DNA of 64,000 nucleotides from Arenibaculum pallidiluteum (GTDB taxonomy: Bacteria > Pseudomonadota > Alphaproteobacteria > Azospirillales > Azospirillaceae): the NCBI RefSeq assembly GCF_017355985.1, contig NZ_JAFIQU010000010.1, forward strand, positions 62,001 to 126,000. Direction: 5' to 3'. Positions 17,778 to 27,037 of this stretch are shown here, piece by piece (position 1 is the stretch's first letter; the number at the start of each line of letters is the position of its first letter). The notes under the pieces are model-generated. The model made no database searches. It was not told the DNA's origin and worked only from the letters and a program-made list of their open reading frames with translations. Position numbers and translations under genes: made by a program.

Positions 17778-20138
17778 TCATTCGCCATACGGAATCCAGA
17801 TGTTCTTCACTTGGCAGGCCTTGGCCAGGAACAGCTTCCCCTGTCCCTGCGCGCTTCCCCAGTCGCGCGCGGTCCCGTCCTCCGTCCAGGTCTGCTTGAG
17901 GTTGCCTGCGGAGGCCTCCTCGACGGTGCGTGCTCCCGCGCGGGTGCCGAAGTACCAGACGGCGTCGACGTCGTCGTGCTCCGCAAGGGTCTTCACCAGC
18001 GTCTCGCGCTCGCCGGTCACGATGTTTACGACGCCGCCGGGCACGTCCGATGTGTCGATGACTTGGTAGAGATCGGTCGCCGAGAGCGGATGCGTCTGCG
18101 AGGGAATGGCGACGACCCGGTTGCCCATCGCGATGGCGGGCAGCACCAGGGAGACGAAGCCGAGCAGCGGGAACGCCGTGGGGCAGGCGATGCCCACGAC
18201 GCCGATGGGTTCGTTCATCGCGAGCGTGACATGGGCCGACTTCGTCTGGTGCACCGCGCCGTCGTACTTGTCGGCCTGGGCGGCATACCAGAAGATCCGC
18301 CGGATCGCGGTCGCCAACTCGACCCGGGCGGCGGCGGCCGTCTGCCCGAAGCTTTTCAGCCGGTCCTCGAATTCGGCGGTTCGGGCCGCGAGGTTCTCAG
18401 CGAGGTAGTAGAGCACCTGCGCGCGGTTGTGGCCTGTCTGCGCGCCCCAGCCGGTCGCCTTGTGCGCGGCTTCCACCGCGTTCCTGATGTCCTTGCGGTT
18501 TCCCAAGCCGGCAAGGCCCACCGGGCCTCCTGGTCCCTCGATGGGGTAGCTGTAGCCGCCGTCGGGCCTCACCTGCTTCCCGCCGACATAGAGCTTCGCC
18601 GTCCGGTCGAGGGCTGCGCCGGCCATGGACGAGGACGGCGTCGGGTCGGGTGCGGGTGGACTGCCTTCCGGCTTCTTCGCGACCGGCCCCGGCATGGCGA
18701 GATAGGCGGCCATGCCCTCGCGTCCGCCCTCGCGTCCGAAGCCGCTTTCGCGGAATCCGCCGAACCCGGCTCCGGCGTCGAAGATGTTGGCGCAGTTGAC
18801 CCAGACCACGCCGGCCTTGACCTTGGCGGCGACATCTGTCGCGAGACTCAGGTTTTCGGACCAGACCGAGGCCGCCAGCCCGTAGCGAGTATTGTTGGCA
18901 AGGGTCACCGCGTCCTCGGGGGTGCGGAAAGGCGTCAACGTCACCACCGGACCGAAAATCTCCTCCGCGCACAGGACCGAGGCCGGATGCACGTTGGTGA
19001 CCAGCGTCGGTGGAAAGAAGCATCCCTGGGGCGATGCGCCCTGGTGCAGTACTGCGCCCTCCGCAGCACCCCGCGCGACGAGACCTCGGATGCGTTCCAA
19101 CTGCACCGGATGGACGATGGCCCCTACATCAGTCGATTTCTGCAGTGGATCGCCGGTGATGAGTTTGGCGAGGCGGCGCCTGAGCAGTTCCTCGAAACGA
19201 TGGGCAACCGCCTCGGCGACCAGGATGCGCGAGCCGGCGCAGCAGACCTGGCCCTGGTTGAGCCAGATGGAATCCACGACACCTTCCACCGCGGCATCGA
19301 GATCGGCGTCGGCGAAGACGATGAAGGGCGACTTGCCTCCGAGTTCCAACGTCAGCGCCTTGCCCGATCCCGCGGTCCGGCGCCGGATGATGCGGCCGAC
19401 CTCGGTCGAGCCGGTGAAGGCGACCTTGTCGATGCCCTCGTGCCCGACGACATCCGCGCCAGTCCTGCCGTCTCCGGTGACGATGTTGAGCACGCCACCG
19501 GGCAGACCGATCTCGCGGGTGATCTCGGCGAAGGCGAGCGCCGTCAGAGGCGTGTACTCGGCCGGCTTCAGGACGACCGTATTGCCGGCCGCCAGCGCAG
19601 GCGCGACCTTCCATGCGAGCATGAGAAGGGGGAAGTTCCAGGGGACGACCTGTCCGCAGACCCCGTGCGGGCGCGCGCCCGGAAACTCGTCGGCCAGGAT
19701 CTCGGCCCAACCGGCATGGTGATAGAAGTGCCGCACCACGAGCGGAACGTCGATGTCACGGCTCTCGCGGATCGGCTTGCCGTTGTCGATCGTCTCGAGC
19801 ACTGCGAGGAATCGGCTGTGCTGCTGGACATGGCGCGCCAGCGCGTAGAGGAAGCGGGCGCGCTCGTGGCCGGAGAGGGCCGCCCATCCGGGCTGCGCCG
19901 CGCGAGCGGCCGTCACGGCCGCATCGACATCCGCCGCGGTTCCCTGGGTGACCTTCGCGATGGTCTCGCCGGTCGCCGGATTCATCACTTCAAAGGTCTC
20001 TCCCGGCGCCGTGAAGCGGCCGTCGATGAAGTGACCGAAGCCGGCCTCGTGCTTCTTCAGCCAAGTGCGCGCGACGTTGCAGTCCTCCGGGGCGGGGCCG
20101 TAGTCCAGCGTGTCGAGAATGCTCAAGATTGCGTTCAT
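17778..20138 (-). CDS. Two-domain aldehyde dehydrogenase, ALDH16 type
   Basis: The 786-residue protein contains two ALDH modules. The first (about 1-500) is complete, with VVPWNFPLLML, FTGSTEVG, the general base in LELGGKSP and the nucleophile in GQVCCAGSR. The second (about 530-786) keeps the Rossmann-like scaffold (IGVVGIACPTAFPLL) but has no catalytic Cys motif. This matches the ALDH16 class, in which the C-terminal module is a degenerate structural copy. It should oxidise an aldehyde with NAD(P)+. Its place directly after deoC suggests acetaldehyde from the aldolase as substrate. Confidence 0.92.
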   Translation of the reverse strand: MNAILSILDTLDYGPAPEDCNVARTWLKKHEAGFGHFIDGRFTAPGETFEVMNPATGETIAKVTQGTAADVDAAVTAARAAQPGWAALSGHERARFLYALARHVQQHSRFLAVLETIDNGKPIRESRDIDVPLVVRHFYHHAGWAEILADEFPGARPHGVCGQVVPWNFPLLMLAWKVAPALAAGNTVVLKPAEYTPLTALAFAEITREIGLPGGVLNIVTGDGRTGADVVGHEGIDKVAFTGSTEVGRIIRRRTAGSGKALTLELGGKSPFIVFADADLDAAVEGVVDSIWLNQGQVCCAGSRILVAEAVAHRFEELLRRRLAKLITGDPLQKSTDVGAIVHPVQLERIRGLVARGAAEGAVLHQGASPQGCFFPPTLVTNVHPASVLCAEEIFGPVVTLTPFRTPEDAVTLANNTRYGLAASVWSENLSLATDVAAKVKAGVVWVNCANIFDAGAGFGGFRESGFGREGGREGMAAYLAMPGPVAKKPEGSPPAPDPTPSSSMAGAALDRTAKLYVGGKQVRPDGGYSYPIEGPGGPVGLAGLGNRKDIRNAVEAAHKATGWGAQTGHNRAQVLYYLAENLAARTAEFEDRLKSFGQTAAAARVELATAIRRIFWYAAQADKYDGAVHQTKSAHVTLAMNEPIGVVGIACPTAFPLLGFVSLVLPAIAMGNRVVAIPSQTHPLSATDLYQVIDTSDVPGGVVNIVTGERETLVKTLAEHDDVDAVWYFGTRAGARTVEEASAGNLKQTWTEDGTARDWGSAQGQGKLFLAKACQVKNIWIPYGE

Positions 20139-20148
20139 CGAAGCGTCC

Positions 20149-21159
20149 TCATGCGATCGCGTGGCGCGAGGACGCCGCGTAGCGTCCGGTGACGAAATGC
20201 TCGAGCTGGCGTTCGATGTCGGCGAGCATGGAGGAGGCGCCCAGCCGAAAGAGTCGGGGCTCCAGCCAGTCGCGGCCCAGCTCCTCCTTCATCAGGAACT
20301 GCCAGTTGAGCGCGTCCTTGGCGGTTCGCATGCCGCCCGCGGGCTTGAAGCCGACGCGGTATCCCGTCTCGTCGAGATAGTCCCGCAGCGCACGCACCAT
20401 GATCAGACTGACGGGCAGCGTGGCGTTCGCGCCTTCCTTGCCTGTCGAAGTCTTGATGAAGTCGGCGCCGGCCTGCATGGCGACCATCGACGCGCAGTAG
20501 GCATTGCGGAGCGTCTGGAGGTCTCCTGTGGCCAGGATCGCCTTCAGATGTGCCGTTCCGCAGGCCTCGCGCATGGCGCGCACTTCATCGTAGAGGGCTG
20601 TCCAGCCGCCGGTGAGCACATGCTCGCGGGTGATCACGATGTCGATTTCGTCGGCACCCTGGTCGACTGCGTAGCGGATCTCTTCGAGCCGCAGCCGGAG
20701 TGGCATCAGACCGGCCGGGAATCCGGTCGCCACCGATGCGACCGGAACGCCCGCGCCGGCGAGCGCCTTCACGGCGTGCGTGACCATCGTCGGATAGACG
20801 CACACGGCTCCTGTCGTCAGCCGGAGCGCTTCGATGCCGAGACCTTCGACGACGTGCGGCGCCAGCGGTTGCCGGGCCTTCGCGCAGAGCCGCGCCACCC
20901 GTGCGGCCGTGTCATCCCCCGCGAGCGTCGTGAGGTCCATGCATCGGATTGCATTGATCAACCACGCGGCCTGCCACTCCTTTTTCACCGTGCGGCGCGC
21001 CGCGAGGGATGAGGTCCGCCGCTCGGCGGCACTCCTGTTGGCCGGATGTCCCTCGAACATCTCGGGTCGCAGCGGAGTGCCCGGATTGCGATGATTGCTC
21101 ACCATGGCAAGAGGCCTGCCGGCCGCAGCCGATCGTGCGGCAGGAGGTTCGGCGTTCAT
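20149..21159 (-). CDS. deoC: Deoxyribose-phosphate aldolase
   Basis: This 336-residue class I aldolase has the DeoC barrel motifs VASVATGFPAG, AILATGDL and DFIKTSTGK (Schiff-base Lys), plus VGFKPAGGMRT. It should cleave 2-deoxyribose-5-phosphate, or a close analogue, to glyceraldehyde-3-phosphate and acetaldehyde. An N-terminal extension of about 80 residues makes it longer than the short bacterial form, similar to eukaryotic-type DeoC. The start at 21159 follows GGGAGA; an ATG at 21177 is also in frame. It lies 10 bases before the aldehyde dehydrogenase start and 40 after the kinase stop. Confidence 0.92.
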   Translation of the reverse strand: MNAEPPAARSAAAGRPLAMVSNHRNPGTPLRPEMFEGHPANRSAAERRTSSLAARRTVKKEWQAAWLINAIRCMDLTTLAGDDTAARVARLCAKARQPLAPHVVEGLGIEALRLTTGAVCVYPTMVTHAVKALAGAGVPVASVATGFPAGLMPLRLRLEEIRYAVDQGADEIDIVITREHVLTGGWTALYDEVRAMREACGTAHLKAILATGDLQTLRNAYCASMVAMQAGADFIKTSTGKEGANATLPVSLIMVRALRDYLDETGYRVGFKPAGGMRTAKDALNWQFLMKEELGRDWLEPRLFRLGASSMLADIERQLEHFVTGRYAASSRHAIA

Positions 21160-21199
21160 CGGCGTTCTCCCGTTCATGGTCGGTCCGAGCTCTCTGTCG

Positions 21200-22786
21200 T
21201 TACGCGGCAGGCGTCGAGGGCCGCAGGCCGCCGCCTTGGGCGCGGAGCGTCGCGCGATCGGCCCTGTCGGCCAGGGCGTGAAGCAGCGGCGCCAGCTGCT
21301 CGGCGGCCGCACGGTAATCCGCGAGGAGTCGCCGGTACCGTCCGTGCTGTTCCGGGTCGGGCGTCATCCGCCGCACCGGAACTCGCCACGCAGCGGACGC
21401 GCTGCGCATCCCGTCGTGGAGACCGACCCCGGCCGCGGCGGCCGCCGCCGCTCCAACCAGCGTCAGATTGTCGGCGAGAGCGACGTCGACCGGCTTTCCG
21501 ATCGCGTCGACCGTGGCCCGGAGCCAGATCGGGTTGCGCATGATGCCGCCGGCAAGCACGAGCCGGTCGATGGGCACGCCCTGTTCCTCCAGGTCGACGA
21601 TGACATTTGCCGTGCCGAGGCAGATGGCCGTCAGCGCGGCCCGATACAGTGCCGCCCTGCCGTGGGAGAGGGTCATGCCGAGGAATGCGCCGCGCAGGCG
21701 GGGATCGCGGTAAGGTGTCCGGCAACCCATGAAGAAGTCGAGCGCGAGCAGGCCGTCGGCATCCGGCGCCATCGCCGCAACCTCGTGCATCAGTGCCGGA
21801 CGGTCCGCATCGTCCAGCATGAAGACCTCTTCCGTGAGCCATTTCAGGACGGATCCGGCGGAGACCTGCCCGCCTTCGATCATGCGCAGGCCCGGGGTCA
21901 GGGCATTGGGATAGGGACCCCAGACGCCGCGGATCGTCGACCCGTCGTCGGGAACCTGGGTGAGAAGGACGTTCGACGTGCCACCGATGACCAGCATTGA
22001 GCCGGGCTCGATCGTGTTGGCGCCGAACGTGCCCATGTGGGCGTCGATTCCACCCTGGACGACCAGGGGGCGCCCGCGGATGCCGAGTTCCCGCGCCACA
22101 TCGTCCGGCACGGGGCCGATGACGCCGCCGGGCTCAACGATGGTGGCCGGCAGCCGATCGAGGAGATCGGCGATGCCGAGGAGCGCGTACAGGTCCGGGC
22201 AGAAGCGTCGGGCGCGTCCGTCGTAGTTCCATTTGCAGGTCGCGTTCATGAGCGACCCGACCCACACGCCGGTCAGTCGGAAATTGATGTAGTCGAGAGC
22301 TTCGCAGACCACCTCTGAACGTGCCCACAGGGCCGGCTCGTGCCTGGCGATCCACATCGCCTTGGGCACCAGCCATTCCGACGCGTCCGATCCGCCGCTG
22401 TCGGCCAGCACCGGGTGTTCGACCGTCCCGGTGAGCCGCGCCTCCTCGGCGGCACGGGCATCCATCCAGAGGATGGCAGGAGCCAGAACCCCGCCGGCCC
22501 TATCGCAAACAACGACCGTCGATGAGAAGGTCGCGGCGGTGATCGCCAGCACGTCCGGATGGCCGGCGTCGGCAAGCGCCCGACGGACGGCTGCGCGGAG
22601 GGCGCGCCACCAGTCCGCGGGATTCTGCTCGGCCCGGCTCGGGGCAGGATAGGAGGTCGGGTACGCCTCTTCCGCAATCGCCGCGGGACGCCGTGAATCG
22701 ATAGCAAACACGCCCGCACGAATGCCGTTGGTGCCCAGGTCCAGTCCGAGGACCGCCTGCTTCGTCGGCTGGCCGCCGTCGCTCAT
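21200..22786 (-). CDS. FGGY-family carbohydrate kinase (second of the operon)
   Basis: The 528-residue protein has the FGGY ATP-binding N-lobe signature VLGLDLGTNGIRAGVF, an AILWMDARA substrate loop, QGGIDAHMGTFG and IGGTSNVLL. The C-terminal signature region is VLAGGIMRNPIW. Members phosphorylate ketoses or polyols such as ribulose, xylulose, erythritol and glycerol; sequence alone does not fix the substrate. Its ATG overlaps the dehydrogenase stop by four bases (ATGA), so the two are translationally coupled. It differs clearly from the other FGGY kinase at 23889-25442, so the pathway may phosphorylate two different intermediates. Confidence 0.9.
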   Translation of the reverse strand: MSDGGQPTKQAVLGLDLGTNGIRAGVFAIDSRRPAAIAEEAYPTSYPAPSRAEQNPADWWRALRAAVRRALADAGHPDVLAITAATFSSTVVVCDRAGGVLAPAILWMDARAAEEARLTGTVEHPVLADSGGSDASEWLVPKAMWIARHEPALWARSEVVCEALDYINFRLTGVWVGSLMNATCKWNYDGRARRFCPDLYALLGIADLLDRLPATIVEPGGVIGPVPDDVARELGIRGRPLVVQGGIDAHMGTFGANTIEPGSMLVIGGTSNVLLTQVPDDGSTIRGVWGPYPNALTPGLRMIEGGQVSAGSVLKWLTEEVFMLDDADRPALMHEVAAMAPDADGLLALDFFMGCRTPYRDPRLRGAFLGMTLSHGRAALYRAALTAICLGTANVIVDLEEQGVPIDRLVLAGGIMRNPIWLRATVDAIGKPVDVALADNLTLVGAAAAAAAGVGLHDGMRSASAAWRVPVRRMTPDPEQHGRYRRLLADYRAAAEQLAPLLHALADRADRATLRAQGGGLRPSTPAA

Positions 22787-23802
22787 GGCGTGAACAGGAC
22801 CTTGGAGAAATGGATGTCTTTCGCCGCAAACCGCCCGAAGATGGCCGGCAGCTCGGCCAAATCCAGATCGTGGGAGATCATGAACTCCCAGCGAAGCTCG
22901 CCGGTGCCGAACTTCTCCAAGGTCGTGGTCCACTGCGGTCCCGGGAAGGGGGCTCCGAAGCTGTTCCACGAGCCGTGCAACGAGATCTCCTGCCGCAGCA
23001 GGTGCTGGAAGGTCTTGTTGTCGAGCTTCACGTCCGGAACGGGTATTCCGATGAAGGTCACATGCCCGCCCGGACCGGCAAGCATGATCGCGCTGTTGAT
23101 CGTCGCATCGAGACCGACAGCTTCGACTACGACCGCGGCCTGCGCGTGATGGCCGGCGACGTCGCGGGACAGGACACAAACGGAGGCGCCCGCCTCGCGG
23201 GCGAGGGCGAGCTTCTCCTCGGAGACGTCAACGGCAATCACCTCGCTGGCGCCGAGCAGGCGCAGCCACTGGATCGCGAAGAGCCCGATAGGGCCGCACC
23301 CGACCACGGCCGCCGTCTGGCCGACGGTGACCCCGCCCGCCTTCCAGATCGCATGGAGCGCGATGGAGGCGGGATCTGTCATGGCGATGGCCCGCGGATC
23401 GACGTGCTGCGGCGCCTTGATCAGGTTCCCGACGGGCACCGCGACGAATTCCGCATAGGCCCCGTCGCGCCGGCTTCCGAAGTAATCATAGTCCGTGCAC
23501 CGGGAGAAGTTGCCCGTCGCGCACTGGCTGCAACGACGGCAGGGCAGCAGGGGCGCGATGGCGACCAGCTCGCCAAGGCTCCATCCCTCGACGCCGTCGC
23601 CGATAGCGGTGATGCGGCCGGAGAATTCGTGCCCGGTAATCAGCGGCATCTTCCAGGCGCCCTTGACCAGCATGCGCGGCAGGTCGGAACCGCAGACGCC
23701 GACCGAGCTCACGCGCACCACCACATGGCCCGGTTCGGGAACGGGATCGGGGCGGTTCTCGAGGCGGATGTCGCCGGGTGAGTGGAGGACGATGGCGCGC
23801 AT
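22783..23802 (-). CDS. Zinc-dependent dehydrogenase, galactitol-1-phosphate dehydrogenase-like
   Basis: This 339-residue medium-chain dehydrogenase has the catalytic zinc ligands in VGVCGSDLPRM and ITGHEFSG. The structural zinc site (PCRRCSQCATGNFSRC) and the NAD loop AAVVGCGPIGLFAIQWL are also present. The GCGSDL start and the GAWKMPLITGHEFSG stretch resemble GatD-type sugar-alcohol (phosphate) dehydrogenases. It should oxidise a polyol or polyol phosphate. It sits between the two FGGY kinases and overlaps the downstream kinase start. Confidence 0.88.
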   Translation of the reverse strand: MRAIVLHSPGDIRLENRPDPVPEPGHVVVRVSSVGVCGSDLPRMLVKGAWKMPLITGHEFSGRITAIGDGVEGWSLGELVAIAPLLPCRRCSQCATGNFSRCTDYDYFGSRRDGAYAEFVAVPVGNLIKAPQHVDPRAIAMTDPASIALHAIWKAGGVTVGQTAAVVGCGPIGLFAIQWLRLLGASEVIAVDVSEEKLALAREAGASVCVLSRDVAGHHAQAAVVVEAVGLDATINSAIMLAGPGGHVTFIGIPVPDVKLDNKTFQHLLRQEISLHGSWNSFGAPFPGPQWTTTLEKFGTGELRWEFMISHDLDLAELPAIFGRFAAKDIHFSKVLFTP

Positions 23803-23888
23803 GGCTTCCTTCCTTCTGGCGCAGGTCGTGGGACGTGTCCCTCGCGGCGGCCGGGGCGTGTGGACGTGCCGGCGGTCCCGTTGTTCCC

Positions 23889-25442
23889 CTACGGGACGGC
23901 GGACAGTCTGCGATTCATACGGGCGAAGAGCGGCGAGAGCGTCGCCATCGCATCGATGTAGGCGTCCACATAGGGCGCGTAGGCCTCCGTCACGTCCGGG
24001 TGGGCCCGTGTCGTCGCGACAGTTGCGCCGGCAAAGCGCCTTGCCGTCGCCGCCAGGTCCGGGAACATGCCGACCGCGTGCCCGGCGATGATGGCGGAGC
24101 CGAGCGTCCCGAACTCCTCCCGTTCCAGGCTGTGATAGTCGATTCCGAGGGCGTCGGCCTTGATCTGTCGGAGGAGCGGGCTTCGCGCGCCGCCGCCGAT
24201 GTTGATCGCATGGCGGGGATCATAGCCCGGCGCGATCTCTCGAACGGCACGGAGATAGAACGCGTACTCGTAGGCGATGCTCTCCATGATGGCCCGAGCC
24301 ATGTGCGGCTTTCCGTGCCGCCAGGTGAGGCCCAGGAACGCGCCGCGCATGTCGGGATCGATCGGCGTGTTGCGGCCGGAAAGATGCGGCAGGAATATCA
24401 GCTTCTCCGATCCCGGCTGGATCGCCGAGGCCTCCTCTGCGAGTGCGTCGTAGGGATTGATCCCGCGGCTCTCGTAGGCGACCTTCTCAAGGGGCGAGAC
24501 GGTGTCTCGGAACCAGCGAAGATTGAGGCCCCCGCCGGCCACATATGCCATGGGGAAGTAAAGCCCGCGGATCACGTGCGGGCAGGTCATAAGGCAGCGG
24601 TAGGTCGTGTCGGTTCCGAAGCGGTCGATGATCGTCGCGAACACCGACGCCGTTCCCGACGTGTCGAACACGACCCCCGGGTCCACGAGGCCGCCTCCGA
24701 GGACGTTGGCGCTCTGGTCTCCGGAGCCCGCGGCAATTGGAAGCCCCTCCGGAAGGCCGGTTTCGCGCGCCCAACGCCGCGTCAGATGGCCGATCACGTC
24801 CCAGGGCTCGACGATCCGCGGCAGCTTCTCGGTGGTCAGGCCGAAATGGCCGAGCAACCGGTCGTTCCATTCCCCGGTCTCACCGGAGCCGAAGCCCGAG
24901 AAGACGATGTAGGTCCGGTCCATAAAGGCGTCCGCGGCGGTGAGCCCGGCGAGGCGACCGGCGACATAGGCGGCTGGCTGGATGAAGCGGGCGATGCGTT
25001 CCCAGACCTCGGGTCGGGCGTCGCGCCAGTAGAGGATCTTCGGCGCATGATTGAACGCGAGCGCCATGCCGCAGGTGCGGATGATCTCGGCTTCGTGCGG
25101 GCGAAGCTGATCGAGCCAGGGAGCACAGCGGGTGTCGAGCCAGCTGTCGTAGTGCGTGGCCGGGTTCCAGTCGTCGTCGACGGCCATGATGCCGGCCATC
25201 TGCCCGTCGAGCGCCATGCCGGCGATGCGGGACGCGTCGAGGCCGGATGCCGCGAGCGCGGCCCGGATTGTCCGGACGACGGAATCGAAGATCTCGTCGG
25301 GGTCCTGTTCGACCTCACCGGGCCGGGGGTAGCGGAGGATCGATTCTTCGAAGGCGCTACCGGCAAGCCGCCCTTCGCGGTCGTATATTCCGGTCTTGGT
25401 CCCAGTCGTGCCGATGTCGATGCCGATGACATGGTCTCGCAT
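23889..25442 (-). CDS. FGGY-family carbohydrate kinase, xylulokinase-like
   Basis: The 517-residue kinase opens with VIGIDIGTTGTKTGIYD (phosphate loop) and carries GMALDGQMAGIMAVD, SWLDTRCAPW, GSGDQSANVLGGG, FDTSGTASVF and INIGGGARSPLLRQIKAD. This is the complete FGGY set with an intact catalytic Asp region. It most resembles the xylulokinase branch. The substrate is likely a ketopentose or a related deoxyketose given the deoC and epimerase neighbours. It lies 86 bases upstream of the GatD-like gene and 19 after the MDR gene. Confidence 0.9.
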   Translation of the reverse strand: MRDHVIGIDIGTTGTKTGIYDREGRLAGSAFEESILRYPRPGEVEQDPDEIFDSVVRTIRAALAASGLDASRIAGMALDGQMAGIMAVDDDWNPATHYDSWLDTRCAPWLDQLRPHEAEIIRTCGMALAFNHAPKILYWRDARPEVWERIARFIQPAAYVAGRLAGLTAADAFMDRTYIVFSGFGSGETGEWNDRLLGHFGLTTEKLPRIVEPWDVIGHLTRRWARETGLPEGLPIAAGSGDQSANVLGGGLVDPGVVFDTSGTASVFATIIDRFGTDTTYRCLMTCPHVIRGLYFPMAYVAGGGLNLRWFRDTVSPLEKVAYESRGINPYDALAEEASAIQPGSEKLIFLPHLSGRNTPIDPDMRGAFLGLTWRHGKPHMARAIMESIAYEYAFYLRAVREIAPGYDPRHAINIGGGARSPLLRQIKADALGIDYHSLEREEFGTLGSAIIAGHAVGMFPDLAATARRFAGATVATTRAHPDVTEAYAPYVDAYIDAMATLSPLFARMNRRLSAVP

Positions 25443-25461
25443 GGGTCCTCCCTGTTGTTCC

Positions 25462-27018
25462 CTATGTTGGTTCTTCGGGATTCGTTAGGCCCTCTTCGTC
25501 GGCGATGCGCCAGCCGTCGGTCACCACCCGCATGGGAAGGTCCGGCGATTGGGGATAGACGACGATCTTTCCGGAGACGGTGCCGCGGTTCACGGCGTCG
25601 AGCGCGTGTGGCAGCGCATTCAGGCCGGCCACGGCCTTCAGGTTTGCCGTTAGGTTGAGATCGCCGCGCACGGCGCGCGACAGTACATCCCGCATGTCCT
25701 CGACGGAGCAGCCGGTCGATCCGGTGATGCGCTTCCCCGTGGTCGCGATGCCTGCGAGGTCGAATGGAACGGTCCCGCCGTAGGGAAAGCCGGCGAAGAC
25801 CGCCAACAGCCCATCCGGCGCGAGCCATCCGGCCGCGGCCGCAACCGCCTCGCTGTCGGGAGCCACCACGACGGCATCGTCGAGGCCCCCGGGCGCGACC
25901 TGGTCGATGATGGTACCAAGCTGCTCGTTCTCGGCGACGATCAGGCGTCGGCCCATGGCATCGGCAACCGGTCCGAAATCCGTTTCGAGGTCGGCGAGCC
26001 GCCGACCCTTTCGCGAGGTGGCGACGATGGTGCGCGGACCCTGTTCGAGTTGCAGCAGCCTGTGGACGTGGATCCGGCCCATCGCGCCGCCGGCACCGTG
26101 GACAAGGGCAACACCCCCGGGCTTGACGTCGAAGCGCTGGCGCCCGGGCGCCAGCGCCTGGAGGATGTCGGGGTCGCTCGTGCCCACGAACGACAGGGCA
26201 TCATAGTGGATGCGCGCCGCGTCGACGGGCACGGGGCCGAGCGCGGATCGGCGCGCCTGCAGAAGCAGTCCGCCTTCCGCCAGCATTGTTGGAAGGGCCG
26301 CCAGGCTCCCCGCATCGATATCCCCCAGCGCGAGGATGTCGTCGAATCTCTCCTCTGAGACCTCCGTGATCGAGGTGCAACGCATCGCGACCGGCCCGAC
26401 GAAGTCCGGCAGCGGCGCATCGAGCGGGCCGGCTACGACCAGCCTCTTCCATCCCAGGGGGCGCGAGGCGTGGTGGCGATCGGCGTTCGGCCCGAACAAG
26501 ACCAGTGCCGATCCGTCGTGCCGGAACGCCTGTCTCGCATTGGGGCGATAGGCCCGCTCGACGCAGCCGTAGGGTTCGAGCATCGCGATCTCGGCGGCGG
26601 TCAGCGTCTCGGGAACCTCGAACACGTAGTCCGCCAACGCCTCCGGCCCGAGGCGGAGGTACTGCGCGAAGCCGCCGGCGAGATCGAATCCGACGATGCT
26701 GCGCCTGCCATTGATCCGCATGGCGGGTTGCAGGCTGATACGCTGTCCCTTGCGGAAGCGTGCGGTCTGTGCGCTGCCGACGTCGTGGACACGAAGGCTC
26801 AGTTCGTGGCCGAGCACCACGCCCCTGCCGTCGCCGTTCGCGAGCAGCGGGTGACTGGATCCCATGCGGACCACCTTGATGTCCGACGAGCAGATCGACA
26901 CCGCCTCGACGCGGGCGATCACTTCGTCGGGGGCCGGGGGGGGCAGCGGCTCGACCTCCAGGACGGCTTCGGGCAGCAGATCGAACGATCCGCCGCGGTG
27001 CGCCCAGCGGCGGTTCAT
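25462..27018 (-). CDS. Zinc-binding medium-chain dehydrogenase, long form
   Basis: At about 518 residues this is longer than ordinary MDR proteins (about 350). A GroES-like N-domain keeps catalytic-zinc-type residues (VSICSSDIKVV, VLGHELS). About 100 extra residues precede the Rossmann part, whose NAD loop is ALVHGAGGAMGRIHVHRLL. No four-Cys structural zinc site is visible. Similar long MDR proteins occur in sorbose/sorbitol-phosphate type clusters, so oxidation of a polyol or reduction of a ketose phosphate is plausible. An ATG at 27051 would overlap the RpiR gene end by 14 bases; neither start has a strong ribosome site. Confidence 0.82.
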   Translation of the reverse strand: MNRRWAHRGGSFDLLPEAVLEVEPLPPPAPDEVIARVEAVSICSSDIKVVRMGSSHPLLANGDGRGVVLGHELSLRVHDVGSAQTARFRKGQRISLQPAMRINGRRSIVGFDLAGGFAQYLRLGPEALADYVFEVPETLTAAEIAMLEPYGCVERAYRPNARQAFRHDGSALVLFGPNADRHHASRPLGWKRLVVAGPLDAPLPDFVGPVAMRCTSITEVSEERFDDILALGDIDAGSLAALPTMLAEGGLLLQARRSALGPVPVDAARIHYDALSFVGTSDPDILQALAPGRQRFDVKPGGVALVHGAGGAMGRIHVHRLLQLEQGPRTIVATSRKGRRLADLETDFGPVADAMGRRLIVAENEQLGTIIDQVAPGGLDDAVVVAPDSEAVAAAAGWLAPDGLLAVFAGFPYGGTVPFDLAGIATTGKRITGSTGCSVEDMRDVLSRAVRGDLNLTANLKAVAGLNALPHALDAVNRGTVSGKIVVYPQSPDLPMRVVTDGWRIADEEGLTNPEEPT

Positions 27019-27037
27019 CCGGCCGGGACCTGCCTGG

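Noticed and set aside
17811..20192. Long plus-strand frame of about 790 codons
   Set aside because: It mirrors the ALDH16 gene; no protein family is visible and it has no plausible ribosome site.
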